This document shows positions 19,692 through 26,630 of a stretch of DNA of 64,000 bases, one piece after another. Positions within the stretch are counted from its first letter, which is position 1, and each line of letters starts with the position of its first letter. Source of the DNA: CAVRZJ01 sp964594125 (GTDB taxonomy: Bacteria; Acidobacteriota; Thermoanaerobaculia; Thermoanaerobaculales; Thermoanaerobaculaceae). Position numbers and translations under genes: made by a program. The stretch is from positions 62,001-126,000 of the forward strand of contig CAZQLL010000002.1 in the NCBI GenBank assembly GCA_964594125.1, read 5' to 3'. Below the pieces are notes generated by a model. The model was not told the origin of the DNA. It made no database searches and was given only the letters and a program-made list of their open reading frames with translations.

Positions 19692-20756
19692 GTGATCGTC
19701 GTCGCGCAGCTCGTCGCCGGTGTGGCGGCGCTGGTGGTCGGTGCGGAGGTGCTGGTGCGCGGCGCCGCCGGCCTTGCGGCCCGTCTCGGCATCTCGCCGC
19801 TGGTGATCGGCCTGACGGTGGTCGCGATCGGCACGAGCTCCCCGGAGCTTGCGGTCACGGCGGCGGCCGCGGTGACGGGCGCGGGCGACCTGGCGGTGGG
19901 CAACGTCGTCGGCTCCAACATCTTCAATGTCCTCTTCATCCTCGGCCTCTCGGCGGCGATCACGCCGCTGCTGGTCGCCCGCCAGCTCCTGCGCTTCGAC
20001 GTGCCGGTAATGCTCGTGGCGTCGCTGCTGCTGGTCGCCACGGCGTGGAACGGCCGGGTGGCGCGCTGGGAGGGGGCCATTCTGCTCGCGCTCGCCGTTG
20101 TCTACACGGTCGTCCTTGTGCGCACGGGCCGGCGCGACGGCGCACACGGCGGCCTCACGGCGCCGGCCGGCAGGCTCGATGCGCCGTCCGTGCAGGCGCT
20201 GATGGTCGCCGGCGGGCTCGTGCTCCTCGTCCTCGGCTCGCGCTGGCTGCTCAAGGCGGCGGTGGCGATCGCCGGGGCGCTCGGGCTCTCGGAGCTGATC
20301 ATCGGCCTGACCGTGGTGGCGGCAGGGACGTCGCTCCCCGAGGTCGCCGCTTCGGTGGTCGCGGGGCTGCGCGGCCAGCGCGACATCGCCGTGGGGAACG
20401 TGGTCGGTTCCAGCATCTTCAACATCCTGGGTGTGCTCGGCATCGGAGCCGTTGCAGCGCCGTCGGGGCTCGCCGTCGCGCCGGCGGCGCTGCGCTTCGA
20501 CATCCCGGTCATGATCGCGGTGGCGCTCGCCTGTGTCCCGGTGTTCCTCACCCAGCGGCTGATCAGCCGCGCGGAAGGATGGCTGCTCCTTTCCTACTAC
20601 CTGGCCTACACGTTGTTCCTTGTTCTCGACGCCCAGGGTCACGACGCGGCGCGGCTGTTCGGCCGGGCGATGCTGGCGTTCGTGCTGCCGATCACCGCGA
20701 TCGGGCTTGCGGCGCTCGCCGTGCGCTCGCTGCGGCGGGACCGCGCGCGCGCGTAG
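19692..20756 (+). CDS. Calcium/sodium antiporter (CaCA family, YrbG-like)
   Basis: A 354-residue membrane protein with two inverted repeats of about five helices each. Each repeat carries the alpha motif of cation/Ca2+ exchangers: GLTVVAIGTSSPELAV with GNVVGSNIFNVLFILG in the first, and GLTVVAAGTSLPEVAAS with GNVVGSSIFNILGVLG in the second. The two conserved acidic residues that bind Ca2+ (the E of SSPEL and of SLPEV) are present. It should expel Ca2+ in exchange for Na+ or H+. GTG 19692 was chosen because GGAGGGGG lies 2-9 bp upstream; ATG 19674 is in frame but has no clear ribosome binding site. Confidence 0.92.
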   Translation: MIVVAQLVAGVAALVVGAEVLVRGAAGLAARLGISPLVIGLTVVAIGTSSPELAVTAAAAVTGAGDLAVGNVVGSNIFNVLFILGLSAAITPLLVARQLLRFDVPVMLVASLLLVATAWNGRVARWEGAILLALAVVYTVVLVRTGRRDGAHGGLTAPAGRLDAPSVQALMVAGGLVLLVLGSRWLLKAAVAIAGALGLSELIIGLTVVAAGTSLPEVAASVVAGLRGQRDIAVGNVVGSSIFNILGVLGIGAVAAPSGLAVAPAALRFDIPVMIAVALACVPVFLTQRLISRAEGWLLLSYYLAYTLFLVLDAQGHDAARLFGRAMLAFVLPITAIGLAALAVRSLRRDRARA

Positions 20757-20953
20757 CCGGGAGGAGGTTCCGCGGCCTCCCGTCGGCGCGGACGTGGGAA
20801 TCCGTGCCGGCGCAGCCGCGCCGGCTCTTGATGAAGGCGCATGGGGGGCCGGCGCCCTCGCGGGCCCGTACCTCGCCGGGCGCGGCGTTCGCGGGGCGGG
20901 GGCGCCCACGTTCCCGACTCACGCGGTGGGACGCTCACGACGATCCGGCGCCC

Positions 20954-21913
20954 TCATGCCGAAAGCGCCGACGACCCTGCCACGTCGCCGCCGAGCGCGC
21001 GCGCCTCCTCGACGGTGTCGATGTCGGTCGCCAGCGACAGCTCGTCCACCAGGGGGATCACGACGCGGCGCTCGGGGTGGGCGAGGCGGTGCTCGCGGCG
21101 GACGAACATCAGCCGCAGCGCGCGCTCGAGCTCCGGGATCGTGAGCGCTCCGCGCCGCAGCCGCGCCGCTGCCCGCAGCCCGGCGCCGAGAACAGTCACG
21201 GTGACGTCGGGCGGGCGCAGGCGCGCCAGGCGGCCGAGATCGGCCAGCAGCAGGCCGCCGACGAGAGCCCGCAGCATCGCCCGCCGTCGCGCCGCGATAG
21301 GCCGGTTGCGGGTGCCGTATCCGACGTCGAACAGCCGGTACATGAAGGCGAGGCGCAGCGCTTCGGGGTCGATCACCACCAGGTGGCCGGGCAGCACCCG
21401 GACAGGACGCCCGGCGCCGGCCGGCGTGAGCGGGTAGGCGGGCTTCCACGCCGAGGCGCCGAGGCCGGCCGGTGTCTCCGGCACCACAACCATCGGGAAC
21501 CAGAAGTCGCTCGGCGCGGTCTCGGCGTACGAGCCCATCAGGCGGGCCAGCACCGCCGGCGGCGGCAGCACGTCGCAGGTCAAGAAGGCGATCGGCGACG
21601 CCGGGCGGGCGGCGCGGACGGCGGCGATCGCGGCGCGGATGTTGCCCGCGAACGTCGAGTCGGTGTCGACCAGCGCCGCGTCGCCGATCATCCCTCCGTA
21701 CACCCGCGCCGGCCCGGCGACCCAGGCGGGGCCGAAGGCCCCCGACGCGCGGGCGCGCTCCAGCACCAGCGAAACCAGCGGCCGGCCCGCGAAGCGCAGC
21801 TCGGCGCCCTTGTAGCCGGCGAGCGGGTGCTTGTCGGCGCCGGCGGGGGGCAACCTGCCGGCCCGGCGGTCGCTGCCGCCGAGGATCACCAGCGGAATCT
21901 CACGCTCCGTCAC
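20954..21913 (-). CDS. Nucleotidyltransferase-like protein (MobA/GT-A fold family)
   Basis: A 319-residue protein. The N-terminus IPLVILGGSDRRAG resembles the nucleotide-binding loop of MobA-like transferases. KHPLAGYKGAELRFAGRPLV and SPIAFLTCDVLPPPAVLARL (with the D that would hold Mg2+) extend the match. The C-terminal part (RLFDVGYGTRNRPIAARR, DTVEEARALG near the end) agrees with this group. Substrate is unknown: NDP-sugar or cofactor transfer are both possible. GTG 21913 is the start with a distant GGGGAGG. Its neighbours are not clearly related. Confidence 0.7.
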   Translation of the reverse strand: MTEREIPLVILGGSDRRAGRLPPAGADKHPLAGYKGAELRFAGRPLVSLVLERARASGAFGPAWVAGPARVYGGMIGDAALVDTDSTFAGNIRAAIAAVRAARPASPIAFLTCDVLPPPAVLARLMGSYAETAPSDFWFPMVVVPETPAGLGASAWKPAYPLTPAGAGRPVRVLPGHLVVIDPEALRLAFMYRLFDVGYGTRNRPIAARRRAMLRALVGGLLLADLGRLARLRPPDVTVTVLGAGLRAAARLRRGALTIPELERALRLMFVRREHRLAHPERRVVIPLVDELSLATDIDTVEEARALGGDVAGSSALSA

Positions 21914-22053
21914 GCGCCAGATGGCCCCGCCTCCCCGCGAGGCTCGCGCCGGCGCCGGACGACGGCCTCTCGGGTTGTGCCGATTCTAGCCGGGTTCGCC
22001 GCAACGGGCGCGCACCGGCGAGGCCGGCGCCGCCAGCCTGTCTCCGAGGCCCT

Positions 22054-22599
22054 TCATGCCGTCCCGCCGCCCTGCCCGTTCCGCCCGGCCCCCGGCTCCC
22101 GGCCCCCGGCCCCCGACTCCTCGTCTCCGGTCGGGCCGGGGCTCGAGCCACGACCCGCGCAGCTCGAACGACTGTCTCTCGGCATCGGCGGTCCCAGCGG
22201 CAGCATGAACGGCACCATCCTCGCGTAACGGTCGTAGCTCTCGGGGAAGCGAAGCCGCAGGTTGTGCTCCTCGCGCCGCGCCCGCTCGACGGTGAGGCGC
22301 GCGGCGGGGAGGAACAGCACCAGCGCCGCCCACGCGCGCAGCGACACGATCGCGCCGAGCAGCAGCAGGAGCACCGCGAGCAGGTAGGGGTGGCGCACCC
22401 AGCGGTACGGCCCGGCGGTCACCACCGCGCGCGGGCGGCCGAGCGCGCGCACGGCGGCAAGGGCGAGCAGCACTCCGGGCACGAGCAAGACGGCGCCGGC
22501 GGCCGCCGAGGCCGGGGTGCGGGAGCCGATCGCCCACGCTCCGCCGGCGCAGCAGGCGACCATCAGCGCCCACGGGACGGATAGCTCGTCCGCCGGCAC
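22054..22599 (-). CDS. Isoprenylcysteine carboxyl methyltransferase-like membrane protein
   Basis: A 181-residue protein with three or four membrane helices. The signature GPYRWVRHPYLLAVLLLLLG and the later RREEHNLRLRFPESYDRYA (E and RY that bind the cofactor in ICMT/PEMT enzymes) place it in the S-adenosylmethionine-dependent membrane methyltransferase family. The substrate is unknown. The last about 40 residues are low-complexity (SGAGGREPGAGRN) and are encoded by 7-bp tandem repeats, so the reading frame has been extended through repeat DNA; a shorter ancestral end is likely. The GTG start at 22599 is tentative. It lies 52 bp after an aminotransferase gene on the same strand. Confidence 0.75.
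   Translation of the reverse strand: MPADELSVPWALMVACCAGGAWAIGSRTPASAAAGAVLLVPGVLLALAAVRALGRPRAVVTAGPYRWVRHPYLLAVLLLLLGAIVSLRAWAALVLFLPAARLTVERARREEHNLRLRFPESYDRYARMVPFMLPLGPPMPRDSRSSCAGRGSSPGPTGDEESGAGGREPGAGRNGQGGGTA
22084..22118. repeat. 7-bp tandem repeat, CCCGGCY x5
   Basis: Five perfectly phased heptamers (cccggcc, cccggct, cccggcc, cccggcc, cccgact), with two more degenerate units to 22132. They lie inside the 3' end of the methyltransferase gene. Confidence 0.85.
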
Positions 22600-22651
22600 C
22601 CCGGGGTCGATCGGCGGCAGCAGCGTGAACCCCGGCGTCGCCGCCTCCGCG

Positions 22652-23869
22652 CTAGCGCGCCGCGGCGGCCGCCGGACGCAGCGCGCGGTAGCGCTCGAGG
22701 CCGGCGAGGAACAGCGCGGCGGCCCGCTCGAGCTTCGGCGCCGCGAGCACGTAGGCCATGCGCACCTCGTCGGTGCCGGCGCCCGGGGTGGCGTAGAAGC
22801 CGCCGGCGGGCGCCACCAGGACGGTCTCGCCGTCGACCGCGTGGTCGGTGAGCAGCCACTCGGCGAAGTCGTCGGAGTCCGCCACGCCGGCCATCTTGAC
22901 GATCATGTAGAACGCGCCGCGCGGCCGCCGCAGGACGATGCCGGGATCGCGGGTGAGCGCCTCGAACAGCACGTCGCGGCGGTGCTGGTACTCGGCTCGG
23001 ACCGCCTCGAAGTAGCTCTCGTCGAGGCGGTAGGCGGCGACGGCGCCGAGCTGCTCGAGCGTCGGCGGGCACAGCCGCGCCTGGCCGAACTTGAGCATCG
23101 CGGCCATCACCTCGCGGTTGCGCGAGATCACCGCGCCGACGCGGGCGCCGCACGCCGAGAAGCGCTTGGAGATCGAGTCGACGACGATCACGCGCTCGCG
23201 CACGGCCGGCAGCTCGAGCAGCGACCGGTGCCGCCTCCCGTCGTAGGAGAACTCCTTGTACACCTCGTCGCCGATCAGGAACAGGTCGTGGCGCGCCGCG
23301 AACGCCGCCAGGCGCTCGAGCTCCTCCCACGACAGCACGGTGCCTGTCGGGTTGTTGGGCGAGCACACCAGGACCGCGCGGGTGCGCGGCGTCACGGCGG
23401 CGTCGAGCGCCTCGTCCGCCGGCAGGTGGAAGCCGTCCTCGGCGTGCGTGCGCACCGGCACGACCGCGAGGTTCGCCATCGCCGCGTAGCCGTTGTAGTT
23501 GGTGTAGAACGGCTCGGGGATGATGATCTCCTCGCCGTCGTCGGCGACCACGTTGAAGGCGAACAGGATCGCCTCCGAGCCGCCGTTGGTGATCAGGATG
23601 TCGCGCGGCGCCAGCGCGATCGAGTAGCGCTCGAAGTACTCCACCATCGCCGCGCGCAGCTCGGGCAGCCCGTCGGACGGGCCGTAGGCCAGCACCTTCT
23701 CCTTGAAGCCGGCAACGGCCCGCAGGAACTCGGGCGGCGTCGCCACGTCGGGCTGGCCGATGTTGAGGTTGTAGATCGAGATGCCGCGGGCGCGCGCGGC
23801 GGCGGCGAGCGGCGCGAGCTTGCGGATCGGCGACTCCTGGATGGCGGCGGCGCGCTGCGAGATCCTCAT
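22652..23869 (-). CDS. PLP-dependent aminotransferase, class I/II (aspartate aminotransferase-like)
   Basis: A 405-residue fold-type I enzyme. The ATG at 23869 follows GGGAGGAG. Motifs: the N-terminal substrate loop LNIGQPDVATPP, PNNPTGTVLSWEE (the Asn that binds PLP), LIGDEVYKEF (Asp/Tyr), and the lysine that forms the Schiff base in SISKRFSACGARVG. The C-terminal Arg region is VRMAYVLAAPK. It should transfer amino groups between 2-oxoglutarate/glutamate and an amino acid such as aspartate. Exact substrate cannot be fixed from sequence. The downstream methyltransferase-like gene is 52 bp away. Confidence 0.9.
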   Translation of the reverse strand: MRISQRAAAIQESPIRKLAPLAAAARARGISIYNLNIGQPDVATPPEFLRAVAGFKEKVLAYGPSDGLPELRAAMVEYFERYSIALAPRDILITNGGSEAILFAFNVVADDGEEIIIPEPFYTNYNGYAAMANLAVVPVRTHAEDGFHLPADEALDAAVTPRTRAVLVCSPNNPTGTVLSWEELERLAAFAARHDLFLIGDEVYKEFSYDGRRHRSLLELPAVRERVIVVDSISKRFSACGARVGAVISRNREVMAAMLKFGQARLCPPTLEQLGAVAAYRLDESYFEAVRAEYQHRRDVLFEALTRDPGIVLRRPRGAFYMIVKMAGVADSDDFAEWLLTDHAVDGETVLVAPAGGFYATPGAGTDEVRMAYVLAAPKLERAAALFLAGLERYRALRPAAAAAR

Positions 23870-23983
23870 CGCTCCTCCCTGCGCCCCCGAGGGTAGACAC
23901 CGCCGGGGGAAAAGACAACCTCGCGATGGGGCAGCGCGTATGAGCACGTGCTACCGCGAACATGCGGCGGCGGGGAGGCGACG

Positions 23984-25573
23984 ATGAGCGGCGGCCTGGC
24001 TCGGGCGAATGCGGCGGGGGACGGGACGGCGGTGCCGGTGCGGCCGGCGCCGCTGCGCGAATCGCTGGGCGTGCTGGCAGCGCTGGTCGCCGCGAAGCTG
24101 GCGGTCCACCTGCCGCTCGCGAGCCGCTACGGGTACTTCCGCGACGAGCTGTACTTCCTCGACCTCGCGCGGAACCTCGACTGGGGATACGTCGATTGTG
24201 CGCCGCTGGTCGCGGTGTACGCGAAGCTCGCGCTGCTGCTCGGCGGCTCGCTGCCGGTGCTGCGGGCGATCGCGGCGCTCGCCGGGGCCGGCGTGGTGGT
24301 GCTCGCGGCACTGCTCGCCCGCGAGCTCGGCGGCGGCCGCACGGCGCAGGCACTCGCCGGCCTTGCCGTGATCGCGACGCCGATCTACCTCGGGATCAGC
24401 TCGATCCTGTCGATGAACGTCTTCGAGCCGCTGTTCTGGATGGGGTGCGCCTGGGTGGTGGCGCGCATCGTCCGCACCGGCGACTCGCGCCTCTGGGTGT
24501 GGTTCGGGGTGCTCGCCGGGCTGGGGCTGGAGAACAAGCACTCGACGCTGTTCTTCGGCGCCGCCCTGGCGGCCGCGCTCGTGCTCACGCCGCTGCGCCG
24601 CGAGCTGGCGCGCCGCTGGATCTGGATCGGGCTGGGCGTCGCGGCGATGCTGTTCCTGCCGAACGTGGTCTGGCAGGCCGCGCACGGCTTCCCGACGCTG
24701 GAGGACCTGCGCAACGTGCGCGAATCGGGGAAGAACGTCGTGCTCGCGCCGCTGCCGTTCCTCGGGCAGCAGGCGATGATGATGCACCCGCTGCTGGCGC
24801 CGCTGTGGGTGGGCGGTCTCGTTTCATTGCTGGTCGGCAGGCTGCGCCGCTTTCGTGTGCTCGGCTTCACGTACGTGATCCTGCTCGTGTTGTTCATCGC
24901 CACGCACGCCAAGGACTACTACGTCGCTCCGGCCTACCCGATGCTGATCGCCGCCGGCGCCGTGGCGCTCGTCTGGTTGTTCGAGCGTCTGCCGCGGACG
25001 CGCGGACGGCGCTGGCCCGCGCTCGCCGCCGGTGCGTGGATCGTGGCGGCGGGGGCGCTGACGGCGCCGCTGGTCACGCCGATGCTGTCGCCCGAGCGGC
25101 ACGTCGCGTATCGCGTCGCGCTCGGCGTTCAGGACGCGAGGACCGAGGTCGCACACGACGGACCGCTGCCGCAGATCTTCGGCGACCAGTTCGGCTGGCC
25201 GGAGCTGGTCGCGGAGGTCGCCCGCATCTACCACGCCCTGCCGCCGCAGGAGCGGGCGAAGGCGACGATCTTCGCGTCGAACTACGGCGAGGCCGGTGCG
25301 CTCAACCTCTGGGGTCCGCGTCACGGTCTGCCGGCCCCGGTATGCGCGCACCAGAACCACTACTTCTGGGGCCCCGGCGACGCCGGCAGCGAGGTGGTGA
25401 TCTGGCTGCAGTGGGGGCGCCGCCACCTGGAGCCGATGTTTGCGTCGGTGGAGCAGGCGGGCGAGCACCACCACCCGTGGGGCATGGCCGAGGAGAACCG
25501 GCCGATCTTCGTCTGCCGCGGCGGCAAGCGCACGTTTGCCGAAGCCTGGGACGACCTCAAGCACTGGAACTAG
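23984..25573 (+). CDS. Glycosyltransferase family 39 (ArnT/PMT-like) membrane protein
   Basis: A 529-residue polytopic protein from ATG 23984 with GGGGAGG just upstream. The N-terminal loop YGYFRDELYFLDLARNLDWG with its Asp-Glu pair is the catalytic exoloop of GT39/ArnT enzymes, which move sugars from polyprenyl-phosphate donors to lipids or proteins. About ten membrane helices follow; THAKDYYVAPAYPML (about 318-332) is the usual second loop. The C-terminal about 150 residues are periplasmic (IFASNYGEAGALNLWG, HHHPWGMAEENRPIFVCRGG). The acceptor is unknown. The stop codon lies inside a perfect hairpin. No other cell-envelope sugar genes are adjacent. Confidence 0.87.
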   Translation: MSGGLARANAAGDGTAVPVRPAPLRESLGVLAALVAAKLAVHLPLASRYGYFRDELYFLDLARNLDWGYVDCAPLVAVYAKLALLLGGSLPVLRAIAALAGAGVVVLAALLARELGGGRTAQALAGLAVIATPIYLGISSILSMNVFEPLFWMGCAWVVARIVRTGDSRLWVWFGVLAGLGLENKHSTLFFGAALAAALVLTPLRRELARRWIWIGLGVAAMLFLPNVVWQAAHGFPTLEDLRNVRESGKNVVLAPLPFLGQQAMMMHPLLAPLWVGGLVSLLVGRLRRFRVLGFTYVILLVLFIATHAKDYYVAPAYPMLIAAGAVALVWLFERLPRTRGRRWPALAAGAWIVAAGALTAPLVTPMLSPERHVAYRVALGVQDARTEVAHDGPLPQIFGDQFGWPELVAEVARIYHALPPQERAKATIFASNYGEAGALNLWGPRHGLPAPVCAHQNHYFWGPGDAGSEVVIWLQWGRRHLEPMFASVEQAGEHHHPWGMAEENRPIFVCRGGKRTFAEAWDDLKHWN

Positions 25574-25608
25574 ATTTCCGCTGCGGTGAAGCCGCAGCGG
25601 AAATCTAG
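25570..25608 (+). terminator. Perfect 17-bp hairpin overlapping the glycosyltransferase stop codon
   Basis: Bases 25570-25586 pair with 25592-25608 without mismatch, closed by a 5-nt loop (tgaag). The stem starts at the last base of the final sense codon and includes the TAG. Unlike most hairpins here it is only moderately GC-rich (it contains tagattt/aaatcta). No T-run follows on either strand, so classic intrinsic termination is uncertain. Confidence 0.6.
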
Positions 25609-25677
25609 AATGGGAGAAAGACGCTCGGAGAAGACCCGGAGCTGCAGCGGCGGGCCGCTCCGCTAGACTTCCCGGTC

Positions 25678-26496
25678 ATGGAGTGGCGGCTGATCGTGGA
25701 CGCGCCGGCGGGCGGCGCGTGGAACATGGCGGTGGACGAGGCGCTCGCCGAGGCTGTCGCCGCCGGGGCGTCGCCGCCGGTGCTGCGCCTGTATCGCTGG
25801 GCGCCGCCGTGCCTGTCGCTCGGCTTCGCTCAACCGTACGACGCGGCGGACGCCGCATTCTGCGCGAAGCATGGGATCGACGTCGTGCGGCGGCCGACCG
25901 GCGGGCGGGCGGTGCTGCACCATCTCGAGCTGACCTACAGCGTCTGCGCACCGCTCGGCCGCAGTCCTTTCACGCGCGACCTCCAGGCCGCCTACCAGGC
26001 GATCTGCCGCGCGCTGGTCGCCGGCCTGCGGCGCCTCGGCGTCGCAGCCGAGCTGTCGGGGGCGCCCGAGAACGGCATGATCAAGCCGACGCAGGCGATC
26101 CCGTGCTTCATCGGCCCCGCCGCCGGCGAGGTGGTGGTCGGCGGTCGCAAGCTCGTCGGCTCGGCGATGCGGCGGGTAGGGGACAGCATCCTGCAGCACG
26201 GCTCGATCCTCGAGGGGTGGGACGGTGCGACTCAGGCGGGCTGCCTGGGACTCGCCGACGACCGCGAGCTGCGCCCGGCAGTGGTCACCCTCGCCGACCT
26301 GCTCGGCGTGGCCCCTGCGGCGCCCGTGCTGACGGAGGCGATCGCGGCGGGGTTCGTCGAGGCGCTCGTGACGTCGTTCACGAGCTCGTCGCTCACGGCG
26401 ACCGAGCGCGCGCGAGCCGAGGCGCTCAAGCGCGAGCGCCACGCCAGTGATCGTTGGGTTGTGGATCGCGTGAGGACCGAACACAGGTCTCAGTAG
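25678..26496 (+). CDS. Lipoate-protein ligase A / octanoyltransferase LipM family protein
   Basis: A 272-residue cytosolic protein that should attach lipoyl or octanoyl groups to E2 or GcvH domains. Motifs: WNMAVDEALAEA near the start; RRPTGGRAVLHHLELTYSV, matching the RR-x-[ST]-GG-x-x-[VL]-x-H substrate loop; and GGRKLVGSAMRR with the conserved lysine. ILQHGSIL follows. The cysteine in AIPCFIGP occupies about the place of the catalytic Cys of Bacillus LipM, which favours octanoyltransfer over ATP-dependent ligation; that assignment is inference. The last about 25 residues are rich in charged residues and may be poorly conserved. The ATG is at 25678. Confidence 0.85.
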   Translation: MEWRLIVDAPAGGAWNMAVDEALAEAVAAGASPPVLRLYRWAPPCLSLGFAQPYDAADAAFCAKHGIDVVRRPTGGRAVLHHLELTYSVCAPLGRSPFTRDLQAAYQAICRALVAGLRRLGVAAELSGAPENGMIKPTQAIPCFIGPAAGEVVVGGRKLVGSAMRRVGDSILQHGSILEGWDGATQAGCLGLADDRELRPAVVTLADLLGVAPAAPVLTEAIAAGFVEALVTSFTSSSLTATERARAEALKRERHASDRWVVDRVRTEHRSQ

Positions 26497-26630
26497 CACC
26501 GCATACGGCCTCCATGGGGTAGGGAGCCGTGGGCAGCGTCCACACCTTGTGGCCGACCCCGACGGTGCGAACGACCGGTCGCGCTGGACGCCCGTGCGTG
26601 CTGTGTCGGGAGCTTGTTCCCGCCCAGCCG

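Noticed and set aside
20829..20843. 15-bp identity with 6078-6092 (gatgaaggcgcatgg)
   Set aside because: Single short match, one copy at a gene start; compatible with chance and no extension on either side.
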